A stretch of DNA of 9,915 nt from NCBI GenBank assembly GCA_900768425.1, contig CAAGCR010000003.1, forward strand, positions 1-9,915, read 5' to 3'. Position 1 is the first letter of the stretch; each line of letters starts with the position of its first letter. The notes under the pieces are model-generated. The model saw only the letters and a list, made by a program, of their open reading frames with translations, was not told the DNA's origin and did no database searches. A program made the translations under genes and the position numbers. Below, piece after piece: positions 1-6,500 of the stretch. The DNA comes from Clostridia bacterium. GTDB lineage: Bacteria; Bacillota; Clostridia; Christensenellales; UBA1242.

Positions 1-832
1 CAAGTAAAACTTGTTTTGTTATTGTTTGTTTTACTGCATCATCAGCAAGCACATAGTTGCTTTTTCGATCGTAATTTGTTGTTGTGTTTAATAAATCTTT
101 TGCTTTCTTTAAATATACATATGCGGCAAGAATAGAAATGATTGTAACAAATGGGAAAACAATTATGCTTGCGTAAGTTAATTGTACCCTTGCAATGCAA
201 ATTAATGCCATAGCAAATACATTATTGAATAAACCAGCACATAGTGATAAAATGCCTGCATTTAAACCCATTCTTATTGCAATATACGCACATACAACAA
301 TAGCACATACCAATGTTGCTAAAACTGTTGTTAAATATTCATTGCTTTTTAGTCTGATTGCATTACCAAAAGGTGCAACAATAACTAAGTGATTATTCTC
401 TACATCTTCACTTGGTGTAGTTGAATAAAATTTTGTAACTAAACCACTTTTAATGCTTTCAATTAAAGCAGCTTTTTCTACTTCTGAACCATTAAAAGCA
501 AATTTTACAACAAGTACACTTTCTTGCATATTGTTTACTTCTGCTGTGTAAACTTGACCTTTTATTTTGTTGTCTGATAAAACATCATCAACATCTTTTT
601 TGAAGGTATTGTAGTTTTCACTTTTGCTTAAATCTAGTTTTTCACCAGTTGTTTGAGATACAGCAACAACAGAAACGTAAACGCCACCGGTATAATCCAT
701 ATCTCTATTAAAGCCAATAGTAAACATAAAAACTATTGCTAGCACAACAGCAACAATAGGTGCAATTAATGCTTTAAAGAAATTTTTAGAAAATTTATAA
801 TTTGTATTAGATAATTTACAATTAGTTTTCAT
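1..832 (-). CDS. secF: SecF-like protein translocase subunit, 3' end cut by window edge
   Basis: This is the N-terminal 277 residues of a SecF-type subunit of the SecDF accessory complex, which helps draw preproteins across the membrane after SecYEG. The frame stays open to the window edge. The start is an ATG at 830-832, preceded by AAAGGAG inside the end of secD; the two genes overlap by 11 bases and are probably translationally coupled. Visible parts are a first membrane helix (about residues 19-40), the SecF signature-like DMDYTGG just after it (about 43-49), an extracytoplasmic domain (about 50-160), and helices at about 167-186, 191-215 and 218-240. The last two helices of the family would lie outside the window. 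The protein is divergent: where ordinary SecF has NDTVVVFDRIRE in helix 4, this one has an uncharged segment (FPFVTIISILAA) followed by YVYLKKAKD. The assignment rests on topology, the GG motif and pairing with SecD. Confidence 0.8.
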   Translation of the reverse strand, partial: MKTNCKLSNTNYKFSKNFFKALIAPIVAVVLAIVFMFTIGFNRDMDYTGGVYVSVVAVSQTTGEKLDLSKSENYNTFKKDVDDVLSDNKIKGQVYTAEVNNMQESVLVVKFAFNGSEVEKAALIESIKSGLVTKFYSTTPSEDVENNHLVIVAPFGNAIRLKSNEYLTTVLATLVCAIVVCAYIAIRMGLNAGILSLCAGLFNNVFAMALICIARVQLTYASIIVFPFVTIISILAAYVYLKKAKDLLNTTTNYDRKSNYVLADDAVKQTITKQVLL

Positions 833-2138
833 TGTTTTCTCCTTTTGTAAATTTTACTCTTTTGTAATTTTTGGTATTGATTGTAACATACCAAGTTACA
901 AAATCTTTTAAAAGGACTATTGTATTAAACAAAGCAACAAATACAGCAGTTGCTAAACCTATTGCAAACGTTGATACAAAAGGAATATTCCAGAATGCTA
1001 AACTTAACGCACCAATAAAGGTCATAACACAAATATCTAAATTTGTAAGCCAAGATTTTTTAAAACCTGTTCTGGCAGCAAGTTGCATTTTGTGTAAATA
1101 ATAGAATTCTGATTTGATTTTGTTTAAATATATTATATGGCAGACAATCATTACCCCCATACCTAATAATGCGCCAAATATTGTGGCAATAGAACCAGTT
1201 GTGAATGGCAATGCTTGAAGTAGGAATATAATGAATACTCCACCAAACAAGATTGATAAGTCGGCAACTATACCTAAATCACCAAACAAAATAGGTAGCA
1301 TAATCATTGCAAGCAAAATTACAACAGCAGCAGCGATTAAAGTGTAAAGGAGTACTCTACTTCCTAATGTTGCGGTTGATGTGTTATTAGATACTATTTT
1401 TAATTCTACACCGGTTGATGCCATTAAAATTTGAAGTGCATAGTTTTGTGCATCATTTTTTGAGTAACTTTCTGAATAGAAAGACAATACACCTGTTGAA
1501 TTTTTAGACTCAACACTAAGTGATGTAGATTGTATTCCACCAATATAGAAATACACTTTTTTATCTGTTGTTTCGGCAACTCTTTCGGTTAATTTTTCTA
1601 ATTTAGTTTTACCTTCTTCAGAGAATTCAATAGTTACACCATTGTATTCTTTGTTTAGGTTTACATTTGTTGTAAAGTAAGCGTTTACAATATCTGTTTC
1701 AACTAAGTCATACTCTTTTAAGTCATTCTTTGTGATAGGATTTGTATCAGTATCTTCTTTTTTTGTTTCAGAAATATAAAAACTCTTTGGTGTGCCGATG
1801 ATTGACAAGATTGATGCAGAGTTTGACTTAGATTCAACTTCTGCCTTAACATAATTGCCAACACGATACACTTTTGAACCAACGAAACCTTGACCGTTTA
1901 AAATGTTTTTAATTTGAGATACGGTTTTTGAAACATCTTCATCTTCTACATTTTCGGTTGTTATCTCATACAACGCGTTGTTACCATCTGTAATTTCACT
2001 TGTTGCACTAATAGAATTTAATAAGCCTTGGTACATATTGTTTGATGGCAAATTGAATTGTGCAAAGCATAAAAATAATGCTATTACAAGCAAAACAGAG
2101 GTTAAAATAAAATTAAATTTTGCTCTTTTTTTATTCAC
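822..2138 (-). CDS. secD: SecD-like protein translocase subunit, divergent
   Basis: This 438-residue protein has the SecD plan. It starts with one N-terminal helix (about 8-28), followed by an extracytoplasmic region (about 29-258). That region includes a SecD-like segment, GVTIEFSEEGKTKLEKLTE (167-185) with a following KKVYFYIGG strand. Five helices then lie at about 262-284, 289-311, 317-338, 366-383 and 388-412. GSRVLLYTLIAA and the GM of helix 4 align with ordinary SecD. The helix-4 motif GMAVDANVLIFERIREE is instead GMGVMIVCHIIYLNKIKSE, so the conserved Asp and Asn are missing. The start is a GTG at 2136-2138 with AGGAG six bases upstream. The gene has its own strong promoter and overlaps secF. 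It acts in the cytoplasmic membrane, probably with SecYEG. The extracytoplasmic part is poorly conserved, so the call rests mainly on the membrane half and the secF neighbour. Confidence 0.82.
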   Translation of the reverse strand: MNKKRAKFNFILTSVLLVIALFLCFAQFNLPSNNMYQGLLNSISATSEITDGNNALYEITTENVEDEDVSKTVSQIKNILNGQGFVGSKVYRVGNYVKAEVESKSNSASILSIIGTPKSFYISETKKEDTDTNPITKNDLKEYDLVETDIVNAYFTTNVNLNKEYNGVTIEFSEEGKTKLEKLTERVAETTDKKVYFYIGGIQSTSLSVESKNSTGVLSFYSESYSKNDAQNYALQILMASTGVELKIVSNNTSTATLGSRVLLYTLIAAAVVILLAMIMLPILFGDLGIVADLSILFGGVFIIFLLQALPFTTGSIATIFGALLGMGVMIVCHIIYLNKIKSEFYYLHKMQLAARTGFKKSWLTNLDICVMTFIGALSLAFWNIPFVSTFAIGLATAVFVALFNTIVLLKDFVTWYVTINTKNYKRVKFTKGENNEN

Positions 2139-2191
2139 AGTAATCTCCTAATGTAATTTTTTGTAGGCTTTTGCCTTAATAATACTAGTCT

Positions 2192-2220
2192 ATTATATTA
2201 AATAACATTGTTTAAGTCAA
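2192..2220 (-). promoter_or_regulatory. Sigma-A-type promoter of secD-secF
   Basis: Read on the minus strand, TTGACT (2220-2215) is followed after exactly 17 bases by TATAAT (2197-2192). This is one mismatch from the full consensus with ideal spacing. Transcription would start near 2185, giving a leader of about 47 bases with a small AGGC-AAAA-GCCT hairpin (2165-2176) before the secD ribosome binding site. The promoter lies after the terminator of the preceding gene, so secD-secF should be an independent transcription unit. Confidence 0.8.
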
Positions 2221-2284
2221 TTAATTTTTTAATTTGTATAATATGTTTAGTTAAAATATTGCCAAATTTTTAATTTGATAAACT

Positions 2285-2329
2285 AAAAAAGAAAAAAGAT
2301 GCAAAGATTTTTACACTTTTCTTTGCATC
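2285..2329 (-). terminator. Intrinsic terminator after the TIGR04086-type membrane protein gene
   Basis: On the minus strand a 10-base-pair stem (2329-2320 with 2307-2298, GATGCAAAGA pairing with TCTTTGCATC) encloses a 12-base loop. It is followed at once by six T, one C and six more T. It lies 36 bases after the stop of the gene at 2365-2775 and before the secD promoter, which is where a transcript end is expected. Confidence 0.85.
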
Positions 2330-2364
2330 AAATTAACAAACTTCACATTAAAATATCGTATTTT

Positions 2365-2775
2365 TTATTTCTTTTTAAAGTTTACAGCAATAATTCCGGC
2401 AACTGCACCTGCTATTCCACCAAAAATTAAATCGTTGATTATTGTTCTTTCAAAAACAAAACCACCATTCAAAATAGAAAAAACAACAAATGCTAAAATG
2501 GTATATAATATCCCAATAGAAAAACCGGTTATAAGCCCCATTTCGGTTGCCTTTTTTAATCCATAAAAACAACCTATTAAAATGCTAACTATTTTTATTA
2601 CTTGATTAATAGGTTTTATTGCATCACTGCTTATATCACAAAATCTTAAAACAAATGCAAATATACATATTAATATTAAAGATATAGAAAGTGCCATTAA
2701 TGAGCCTTTTAATAAACACTTAAAAAAACCACTACCCTTTGTTTGATTTCCCTCCAAAGCCTTTTCTGCCCTCAT
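2365..2775 (-). CDS. TIGR04086/YrzE-type small membrane protein, four helices
   Basis: This 136-residue integral membrane protein has helices at about 22-44, 57-75, 80-103 and 112-133 and a basic tail ending KKK. It matches what I know of the TIGR04086 (YrzE) family of clostridial and bacillar membrane proteins in length, in the central glycine-rich part (IGCFYGLKKATEMG at about 67-80, then a GLITGFSIGILY helix) and in the C-terminal GGIAGAVAGIIAVN segment. The function of the family is unknown. From memory, members often lie beside yajC, secD and secF and the SCIFF peptide genes in Clostridia. The first two links are compatible with secD-secF just downstream, but no SCIFF gene is seen here. 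The start is an ATG at 2773-2775 with AGGAGG six bases upstream. That SD lies within a strong hairpin (2776-2811), so translation or readthrough may be controlled. Confidence 0.75.
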   Translation of the reverse strand: MRAEKALEGNQTKGSGFFKCLLKGSLMALSISLILICIFAFVLRFCDISSDAIKPINQVIKIVSILIGCFYGLKKATEMGLITGFSIGILYTILAFVVFSILNGGFVFERTIINDLIFGGIAGAVAGIIAVNFKKK

Positions 2776-2811
2776 AAAAAACCTCCTATGCTTTATACAT
2801 ATGAGGTTTTT
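2776..2811 (-). terminator. Hairpin with T-run that also masks the SD of the next gene
   Basis: On the minus strand AAAAACCTC (2811-2803) pairs with GAGGTTTTT (2785-2777). After a single mismatch, TATG (2801-2798) pairs with CATA (2790-2787), leaving a 7-base loop. The hairpin ends in a run of six T directly before the next start codon. It can serve as the terminator of the secreted-protein gene that ends at 2841. Its 3' arm contains AGGAGG (2787-2782), the SD of the membrane-protein gene, so any readthrough transcript would have a sequestered ribosome binding site. Pairing is seen directly; the dual role is inferred. Confidence 0.65.
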
Positions 2812-2840
2812 GTATAAAATATGAATGTTTTGTTAATAAC

Positions 2841-3710
2841 CTATTTTACATTATATTGTCCATTATTAACAATAATAGAATTGCCATATTGAACTTCATC
2901 ATTTAGATAAATATAATATGTTTGAGTACCATATCTTTTATCTACAACAGTATATTCAACTTTGTTGTCAGTAGAATTAATAGTTAAAACTATTGGATGT
3001 CCATCTGCATCAACTAAATCATAATTAACTGAATTTATCCATTGTTCCCATGTACAAGGCGATATTGCATTACAAGAAGCAGAAAGGTGCCCAGTCAAAT
3101 TAAAATTAATATTTGTTTTTACATTTTTATATAAGTCCAACTTTAATGATAAATTGCTTGATGAATCTAATATGTTTGAATTTCCCAAACATTTAATTAC
3201 CAAAATAATTTTATTAGTTTTTCCAGTTTCAATTTCTATTGTTTCAGCATTACTATCAGACCACTGGTTGATTCCATCAGAATTGTATATAGTAACACCA
3301 CTCGCGGTAGTTTTAATAGCTGAAAATTTTGCCGCAATAGGATATTCTGATGTATTTTCTATTGTAAAAATTAGTTGAATGTCATTAGGATTGCCACTAT
3401 CAGTTAAATCACAAAAATAAAATGCTGGCAATGATTCTGTTTTGTCACTACCTTCTATTTTTATTTGAGTCAAGTTTGCAGTTTCAGTTCTAACCATTGT
3501 TCCATCTATTGTTCTTTCTCCTTCGGTATTTATAGCATCGCCATTTGTTTGTATGGTTACTATTGCATTACAATTATGTGCTACAAAGCCAACAGAACCA
3601 GATACCTTTAAACTTGCATTTTTCGCAGAATAAACACCAAACATTATTATTGCAATGCATAAGCATATAGTTGAAACACTTAATATAATATTTAATTCTC
3701 TTTTTTTCAT
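2841..3710 (-). CDS. Secreted or membrane-anchored protein of unknown function
   Basis: I do not recognise a named family. The predicted 289-residue product begins MKKRELNIILSVSTICLC, with a basic end and a hydrophobic stretch at about 7-27, then GVYSAKNASLKVSGSVGF. This looks like a signal peptide or N-terminal anchor. The start of the mature part resembles small beta-sandwich surface proteins of the TasA/SipW-dependent type seen in low-GC Bacillota, but the likeness is loose. The rest is rich in Ser, Thr, Asn and short beta-type segments (for example IFTIENTSEYPIAAKFSAIK), with scattered cysteines, including a CNAISPC motif near residue 214. The ATG at 3708-3710 is chosen because AAAGGAG precedes it. 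A GTG at 3768-3770 would extend the frame by 20 residues but has no SD. The gene is monocistronic in layout, between its own poly-G promoter and a terminator hairpin. It may be a phase-variable surface protein. Confidence 0.7.
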   Translation of the reverse strand: MKKRELNIILSVSTICLCIAIIMFGVYSAKNASLKVSGSVGFVAHNCNAIVTIQTNGDAINTEGERTIDGTMVRTETANLTQIKIEGSDKTESLPAFYFCDLTDSGNPNDIQLIFTIENTSEYPIAAKFSAIKTTASGVTIYNSDGINQWSDSNAETIEIETGKTNKIILVIKCLGNSNILDSSSNLSLKLDLYKNVKTNINFNLTGHLSASCNAISPCTWEQWINSVNYDLVDADGHPIVLTINSTDNKVEYTVVDKRYGTQTYYIYLNDEVQYGNSIIVNNGQYNVK

Positions 3711-3810
3711 ATTTTCTCCTTTTATATTTTCAGTAAAAATACTTAAAATATGTGCTTTATATTTTTTCACTTAAAAAACATATATTTATCTATTTTTACT
3801 CTTTAAATCT

Positions 3811-3838
3811 ATTATATATCCCCCCCCCGCGTTGTCAA
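3811..3838 (-). promoter_or_regulatory. Consensus promoter with poly-G spacer, probably phase-variable
   Basis: On the minus strand a perfect TTGACA (3838-3833) and a perfect TATAAT (3816-3811) are separated by 16 bases, ACGC, then nine G counting the one after C, then ATA. Optimal sigma-A spacing is 17, so gain or loss of one G by slippage would move the promoter between near-optimal and weak states. The only gene served is the secreted protein starting at 3710, with a leader of about 95 bases. Box positions are seen; switching is inferred from known poly-G/poly-C spacer switches such as those of neisserial porA and opc. Confidence 0.8.
3820..3828. repeat. Homopolymer of nine C (G on the minus strand)
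   Basis: Nine C in a row, followed by GCG, make 12 consecutive G/C bases (3820-3831) in a region otherwise almost all A/T. It sits exactly in the promoter spacer of the secreted-protein gene. No other G or C run of this length is visible in the window. Homopolymers of this length are hot spots for slipped-strand mispairing and also for sequencing error. Confidence 0.9.
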
Positions 3839-3888
3839 GTGTTTTTTAATATTTATTAAAATATTTTTATTTCTCCATACTTTTATAC

Positions 3889-3928
3889 AAAAAATGCAGG
3901 AAAACTTTTTATTAAAATGTTTCCCTGC
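3889..3928 (-). terminator. Intrinsic terminator of the rsmE-mtaB-hinT operon
   Basis: On the minus strand GCAGGGAAAC (3928-3919) pairs with GTTTTCCTGC (3905-3896) over ten base pairs, including one G-U pair, with a 13-base loop. One A and then six T follow (3894-3889). It lies about 105 bases after the hinT stop and just before the promoter of the secreted-protein gene, so it insulates the two transcription units. Confidence 0.8.
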
Positions 3929-3947
3929 TCTATTTCAAAAATTTTAC

Positions 3948-3999
3948 ATATGTTATTTTTTACAAAAATGTTGAAATTATATGTTATTTTTGTAAAAAT
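3948..3999. repeat. AT-rich direct and inverted repeat pair
   Basis: Two copies of ATATGTTATTTTT (from 3948 and from 3979) lie 31 bases apart. In addition TTTTTACAAAAAT (3957-3969) is the exact inverse of ATTTTTGTAAAAA (3986-3998), so the second half can form a 13-base-pair A/T stem. It lies between the hinT stop and the operon terminator. The low complexity makes chance likely, and I assign no function. Confidence 0.45.
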
Positions 4000-4032
4000 T
4001 AATGTATCTATTCTTTTATAATAAATATTAAA

Positions 4033-4368
4033 TTAAAAGTTATTAAGTTTTTCGCCACCTAGAATATGAATGTGTAAGTGTGGAACTTCTTGACAGCCAT
4101 CATCACCTTGGTTGATTATTACTCTATATCCGTTTTCTAGTCCTAACTGATTTGCTATTTGTGGAAGTTTGGCAAACATTTTTGCTAGCACTTTATTATC
4201 TACTTCGTTTTGGTCTGCTAGTAACTTATAATGATGTTTTGGTATCATTAAATAGTGTTTTTTTGCCTTTGGTGATATGTCCGCAATTACAAAAAAGTCC
4301 TCATCTTCGTAATATTTTGGTGAATTGATTTCTCCTTTTGCTATTTTACAAAAAATACAATTTTCCAT
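4033..4368 (-). CDS. hinT: HIT-family nucleotide phosphohydrolase (HinT-like)
   Basis: This 111-residue histidine-triad protein would hydrolyse purine nucleoside phosphoramidates or related adenylated compounds in the cytosol. The N-terminus CIFCKIAKGEI (4-14) carries the C-x2-C of the zinc-binding type, IADISPKAKKHYLMIPKHH (28-46) is the family core, and VPHLHIHILGG (95-105) is the catalytic histidine triad (H97, H99, H101). The length is normal for the family. The ATG at 4366-4368 has AAAAGGAG eight bases upstream. It lies downstream of rsmE and mtaB, a common clostridial order. The 158-base gap to mtaB holds a folded element and could contain a separate promoter, but I see none that is clear. 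Confidence 0.93.
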   Translation of the reverse strand: MENCIFCKIAKGEINSPKYYEDEDFFVIADISPKAKKHYLMIPKHHYKLLADQNEVDNKVLAKMFAKLPQIANQLGLENGYRVIINQGDDGCQEVPHLHIHILGGEKLNNF

Positions 4369-4439
4369 ATTATTCTCCTTTTATTTTTAATTGTATATAT
4401 TAATTTTTTTGTACTAAGTTTGGTTTAACTAAAAAGCAA

Positions 4440-4512
4440 GGAAGTGTTTGATTTATCAAACGAAATTGTGTAAACAATTTCAAAAATTTTGCGTGAGCAA
4501 AATTTTACTTCC
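4440..4512. other. Compact four-way-junction (cloverleaf) element
   Basis: A closing stem GGAAGT/ACTTCC (4440-4445 with 4507-4512) encloses three perfect hairpins laid end to end. They are GTTTGAT/ATCAAAC (4446-4461, 2-base loop), GAAATTGT/ACAATTTC (4462-4481, loop GTAA) and AAAATTTTGC/GCAAAATTTT (4483-4506, loop GTGA). Only one base (A4482) is unpaired in the junction. It is not a tRNA: arm sizes and conserved bases do not fit. Two loops are GNRA when read on the plus strand, opposite to the flanking genes. On the minus strand the third hairpin is followed by five T (counting the last of its stem) and might slow or end transcription after mtaB. It could be a structured RNA, a dispersed folded repeat or a DNA-level element; the pairing is certain and the role unknown. 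Confidence 0.7.
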
Positions 4513-4526
4513 GAAGCGTGGTTTGT

Positions 4527-5783
4527 TTAGTCAGACAGGTTAAGCTTATTTGCTATAACTCCGTCTTTATATTGCTCTTTGATTTTTACATCAACAAATT
4601 CGTTTATATTGCATTTTTCTGGGATATAGCACTTAATATAATTTTCTGTATGTCCAATATAATACTCGCCATCAAATTCTTCAACTAAAACTTTATGGTT
4701 ATAGTGTTTAGTTTTGTTTATATATTTTTTGTTCAGTTTTTCATTTATTAAAGACAATTCTTTAACGCGCTCGTGTTTTACATTGCCGTCAACTTGTGGC
4801 ATTTTTTCGGCAACAGTTCCGCTTCTTCGTGAATATGGGAAAATATGAATATTATAAAACCCAACTTTTTGAACAAACTTTAATGTTTCTTTAAACTCAT
4901 CATCGGTTTCTGCCGGAAAACCGACAATAACATCGGTTGTTATACAAGCATCTTTAAAATGTTTACGAATAAGTTTTATTGAGTTCATATACTCTTTGCA
5001 AGTATATTTTCTATTCATACGTTTTAAAACACTATCACATCCGCTTTGAAGTGATAGGTGGAAATGTGGGCATATGTTAGCTTTTTTCATGGCAATTAAA
5101 AAATTCTCATCAATTAGCCCTTGTTCAAGACTTCCCAAGCGAAATCTTACATCTTTATATGGTACTAGTTGTTCTATAAGTTTAGCAAAAGCCCTTTCAC
5201 CATCTATTCTATAATCGGTTATGTCTATGCCTGTTATAACAATTTCTTTAACTTTTTTAGATAAGTCATCAACTTCTTTAATAATGCTCATTAAATCTCT
5301 TGAACGACTCCTACCCCTTAGGTACGGAATTATGCAATAAGAACAAAAGTTATTGCAACCATCTTGAATTTTTATGTATGCCCTAGTTTTTGTTGGTTCA
5401 ACATAGTATTCTTCATTATATTTTAAAGGTAACTCATCTAATTCTATACCAGAGTTATCAAACTCATCAATCAAACTTAGTTTATTTGCAGTACCTTTAA
5501 CCAGCACCACACCATCAATATTTGTAAATTGTTTTGCATTTTTTTGAGATGCACAACCGCAAACATATATTTTTGCATTAGGGTTGCTTGCTTTAAATTT
5601 TGCTATTGTTTGTCGTGATTTCTTTTCTGCTTCATTTGTTACAGCACAGGTATTTAAAATATAAATGTCAGCAGGAACAATCTCACTATATACATCGTAG
5701 CCTTGACTTTTTAGACTGCACATTAATCCTTCACTTTCATACTGATTCACTTTACAACCAAGTGTATATACAACAATTTTCAT
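4527..5783 (-). CDS. mtaB: tRNA t6A37 methylthiotransferase MtaB
   Basis: This 418-residue radical-SAM methylthiotransferase adds a methylthio group at C2 of N6-threonylcarbamoyladenosine 37 in ANN-decoding tRNAs. The N-terminal domain has the three cluster-binding cysteines expected for the family: TLGCKVNQYES (C10), LNTCAVTNEAEKKSRQ (C46) and CGCASQ (C77). The radical-SAM motif is DGCNNFCSYCIIP (C143, C147, C150), with RGRSRSR following, and LSLQSGCDSVLKRMNRKYT further on is typical of the family. The last 65 or so residues fit a TRAM RNA-binding domain. GCKVNQ and CNNFCSYCIIP point to MtaB rather than MiaB or RimO. The start ATG at 5781-5783 has AGAAGG just upstream, and only 11 bases separate it from the rsmE stop, so the genes are cotranscribed. 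The length is close to the family norm and all key residues are present. Confidence 0.95.
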   Translation of the reverse strand: MKIVVYTLGCKVNQYESEGLMCSLKSQGYDVYSEIVPADIYILNTCAVTNEAEKKSRQTIAKFKASNPNAKIYVCGCASQKNAKQFTNIDGVVLVKGTANKLSLIDEFDNSGIELDELPLKYNEEYYVEPTKTRAYIKIQDGCNNFCSYCIIPYLRGRSRSRDLMSIIKEVDDLSKKVKEIVITGIDITDYRIDGERAFAKLIEQLVPYKDVRFRLGSLEQGLIDENFLIAMKKANICPHFHLSLQSGCDSVLKRMNRKYTCKEYMNSIKLIRKHFKDACITTDVIVGFPAETDDEFKETLKFVQKVGFYNIHIFPYSRRSGTVAEKMPQVDGNVKHERVKELSLINEKLNKKYINKTKHYNHKVLVEEFDGEYYIGHTENYIKCYIPEKCNINEFVDVKIKEQYKDGVIANKLNLSD

Positions 5784-5794
5784 TTATCCTTCTT

Positions 5795-6493
5795 TTAAAC
5801 ATTTACCATAAAACCTACAATGCTGGCAGTGGCTATGCAAGCGGTTTCGGCACGTAAAATTCTTTCACCTAAGCCAAAGTTGATTGCACCTAAACTATAT
5901 ATCTGCTCTATTTCATTATCACTAAATCCGCCTTCACTGCCAATTATTATGGCTATATTTTTTGCGTTTTTTATTTCTTCGTAATTTCTAAGTTTATTCT
6001 TTTCATTTGCAAACAATATTACATCGTAATTTTTTAGGCAATCTAACATTTCTTTAAATTTTAATGTTTGCCCTATGTTTAATGGTATACTTCTGCCACA
6101 TTGTTTACATGCTTCTTGACTTATTTTGTTTAGTCTTGATAGTTTATTATCATTTGCTTTTGCAACTGCGAACTCACTATCATACATATATAGATTACTA
6201 ACACCAAGTTCGGTTAATTTTTGAACGATTAAATCTATTTTTTCACCTTTAACTAGTCCTTGAAATATAGTGATATTTATTTTGGGGTTTTTGGTGTTTA
6301 TTTCTTTTGATATAATTTTTGCTACTGCTTGTTTTTTGGTTACTTGTGTTATTTCGCAAAAATAGTCATAACCATCATCACCCAGGCAGACTATTTGCTC
6401 ACCAACTCTACATCTTAGCACATTAAAGTGTGCAAGCTCATCTCCTTCAAAAATATATTCTTCACCTTTTCTTATTGCAAAAAACTTTTTCAT
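5795..6493 (-). CDS. rsmE: 16S rRNA (uracil1498-N3)-methyltransferase RsmE
   Basis: This 232-residue SPOUT methyltransferase modifies U1498 of 16S rRNA in the 30S subunit using S-adenosylmethionine. The N-terminal PUA-like part carries HFNVLRCRVGEQI (22-34). The knotted C-terminal domain shows VQKLTELGV (90-98), QEACKQCGRS (126-135), IIGSEGGF (183-190) and LGERILRAETA (208-218), all hallmarks of RsmE. Length and motifs are complete. The ATG at 6491-6493 matches the family N-terminus (MKKFF), yet it has no SD and lies seven bases after a TATAAT box, so the message is probably leaderless. rsmE heads the operon with mtaB and hinT. The prmA gene often found before it in Clostridia is not here; a divergent glycerol-3-phosphate operon is. 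Confidence 0.95.
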   Translation of the reverse strand: MKKFFAIRKGEEYIFEGDELAHFNVLRCRVGEQIVCLGDDGYDYFCEITQVTKKQAVAKIISKEINTKNPKINITIFQGLVKGEKIDLIVQKLTELGVSNLYMYDSEFAVAKANDNKLSRLNKISQEACKQCGRSIPLNIGQTLKFKEMLDCLKNYDVILFANEKNKLRNYEEIKNAKNIAIIIGSEGGFSDNEIEQIYSLGAINFGLGERILRAETACIATASIVGFMVNV

Positions 6494-6500
6494 AAGATGA

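Noticed and set aside
195..392. Short plus-strand frame opposite secF
   Set aside because: No SD, hydrophobic composition that mirrors the membrane helices on the other strand, and no partner gene. The same holds for the frames at 871-1101 and 3154-3378.
2830..2872. Ten-base inverted repeat TTGTTAATAA / TTATTAACAA around the stop of the secreted-protein gene
   Set aside because: The arms are A/T-rich, 23 bases apart and without a T-run. It loosely resembles half sites of Rex-type operators, but position and spacing do not fit. Treated as chance.
3711..3770. Twenty-residue N-terminal extension of the secreted protein from a GTG
   Set aside because: There is no SD before the GTG, and the extension would place charged residues ahead of a normal signal peptide. 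The ATG at 3710 has a good SD.
4440..4512. The cloverleaf as a tRNA or degenerate tRNA gene
   Set aside because: The arms are perfect hairpins with 2- to 4-base loops. There is no anticodon loop, T-loop sequence or 7-base-pair acceptor stem.
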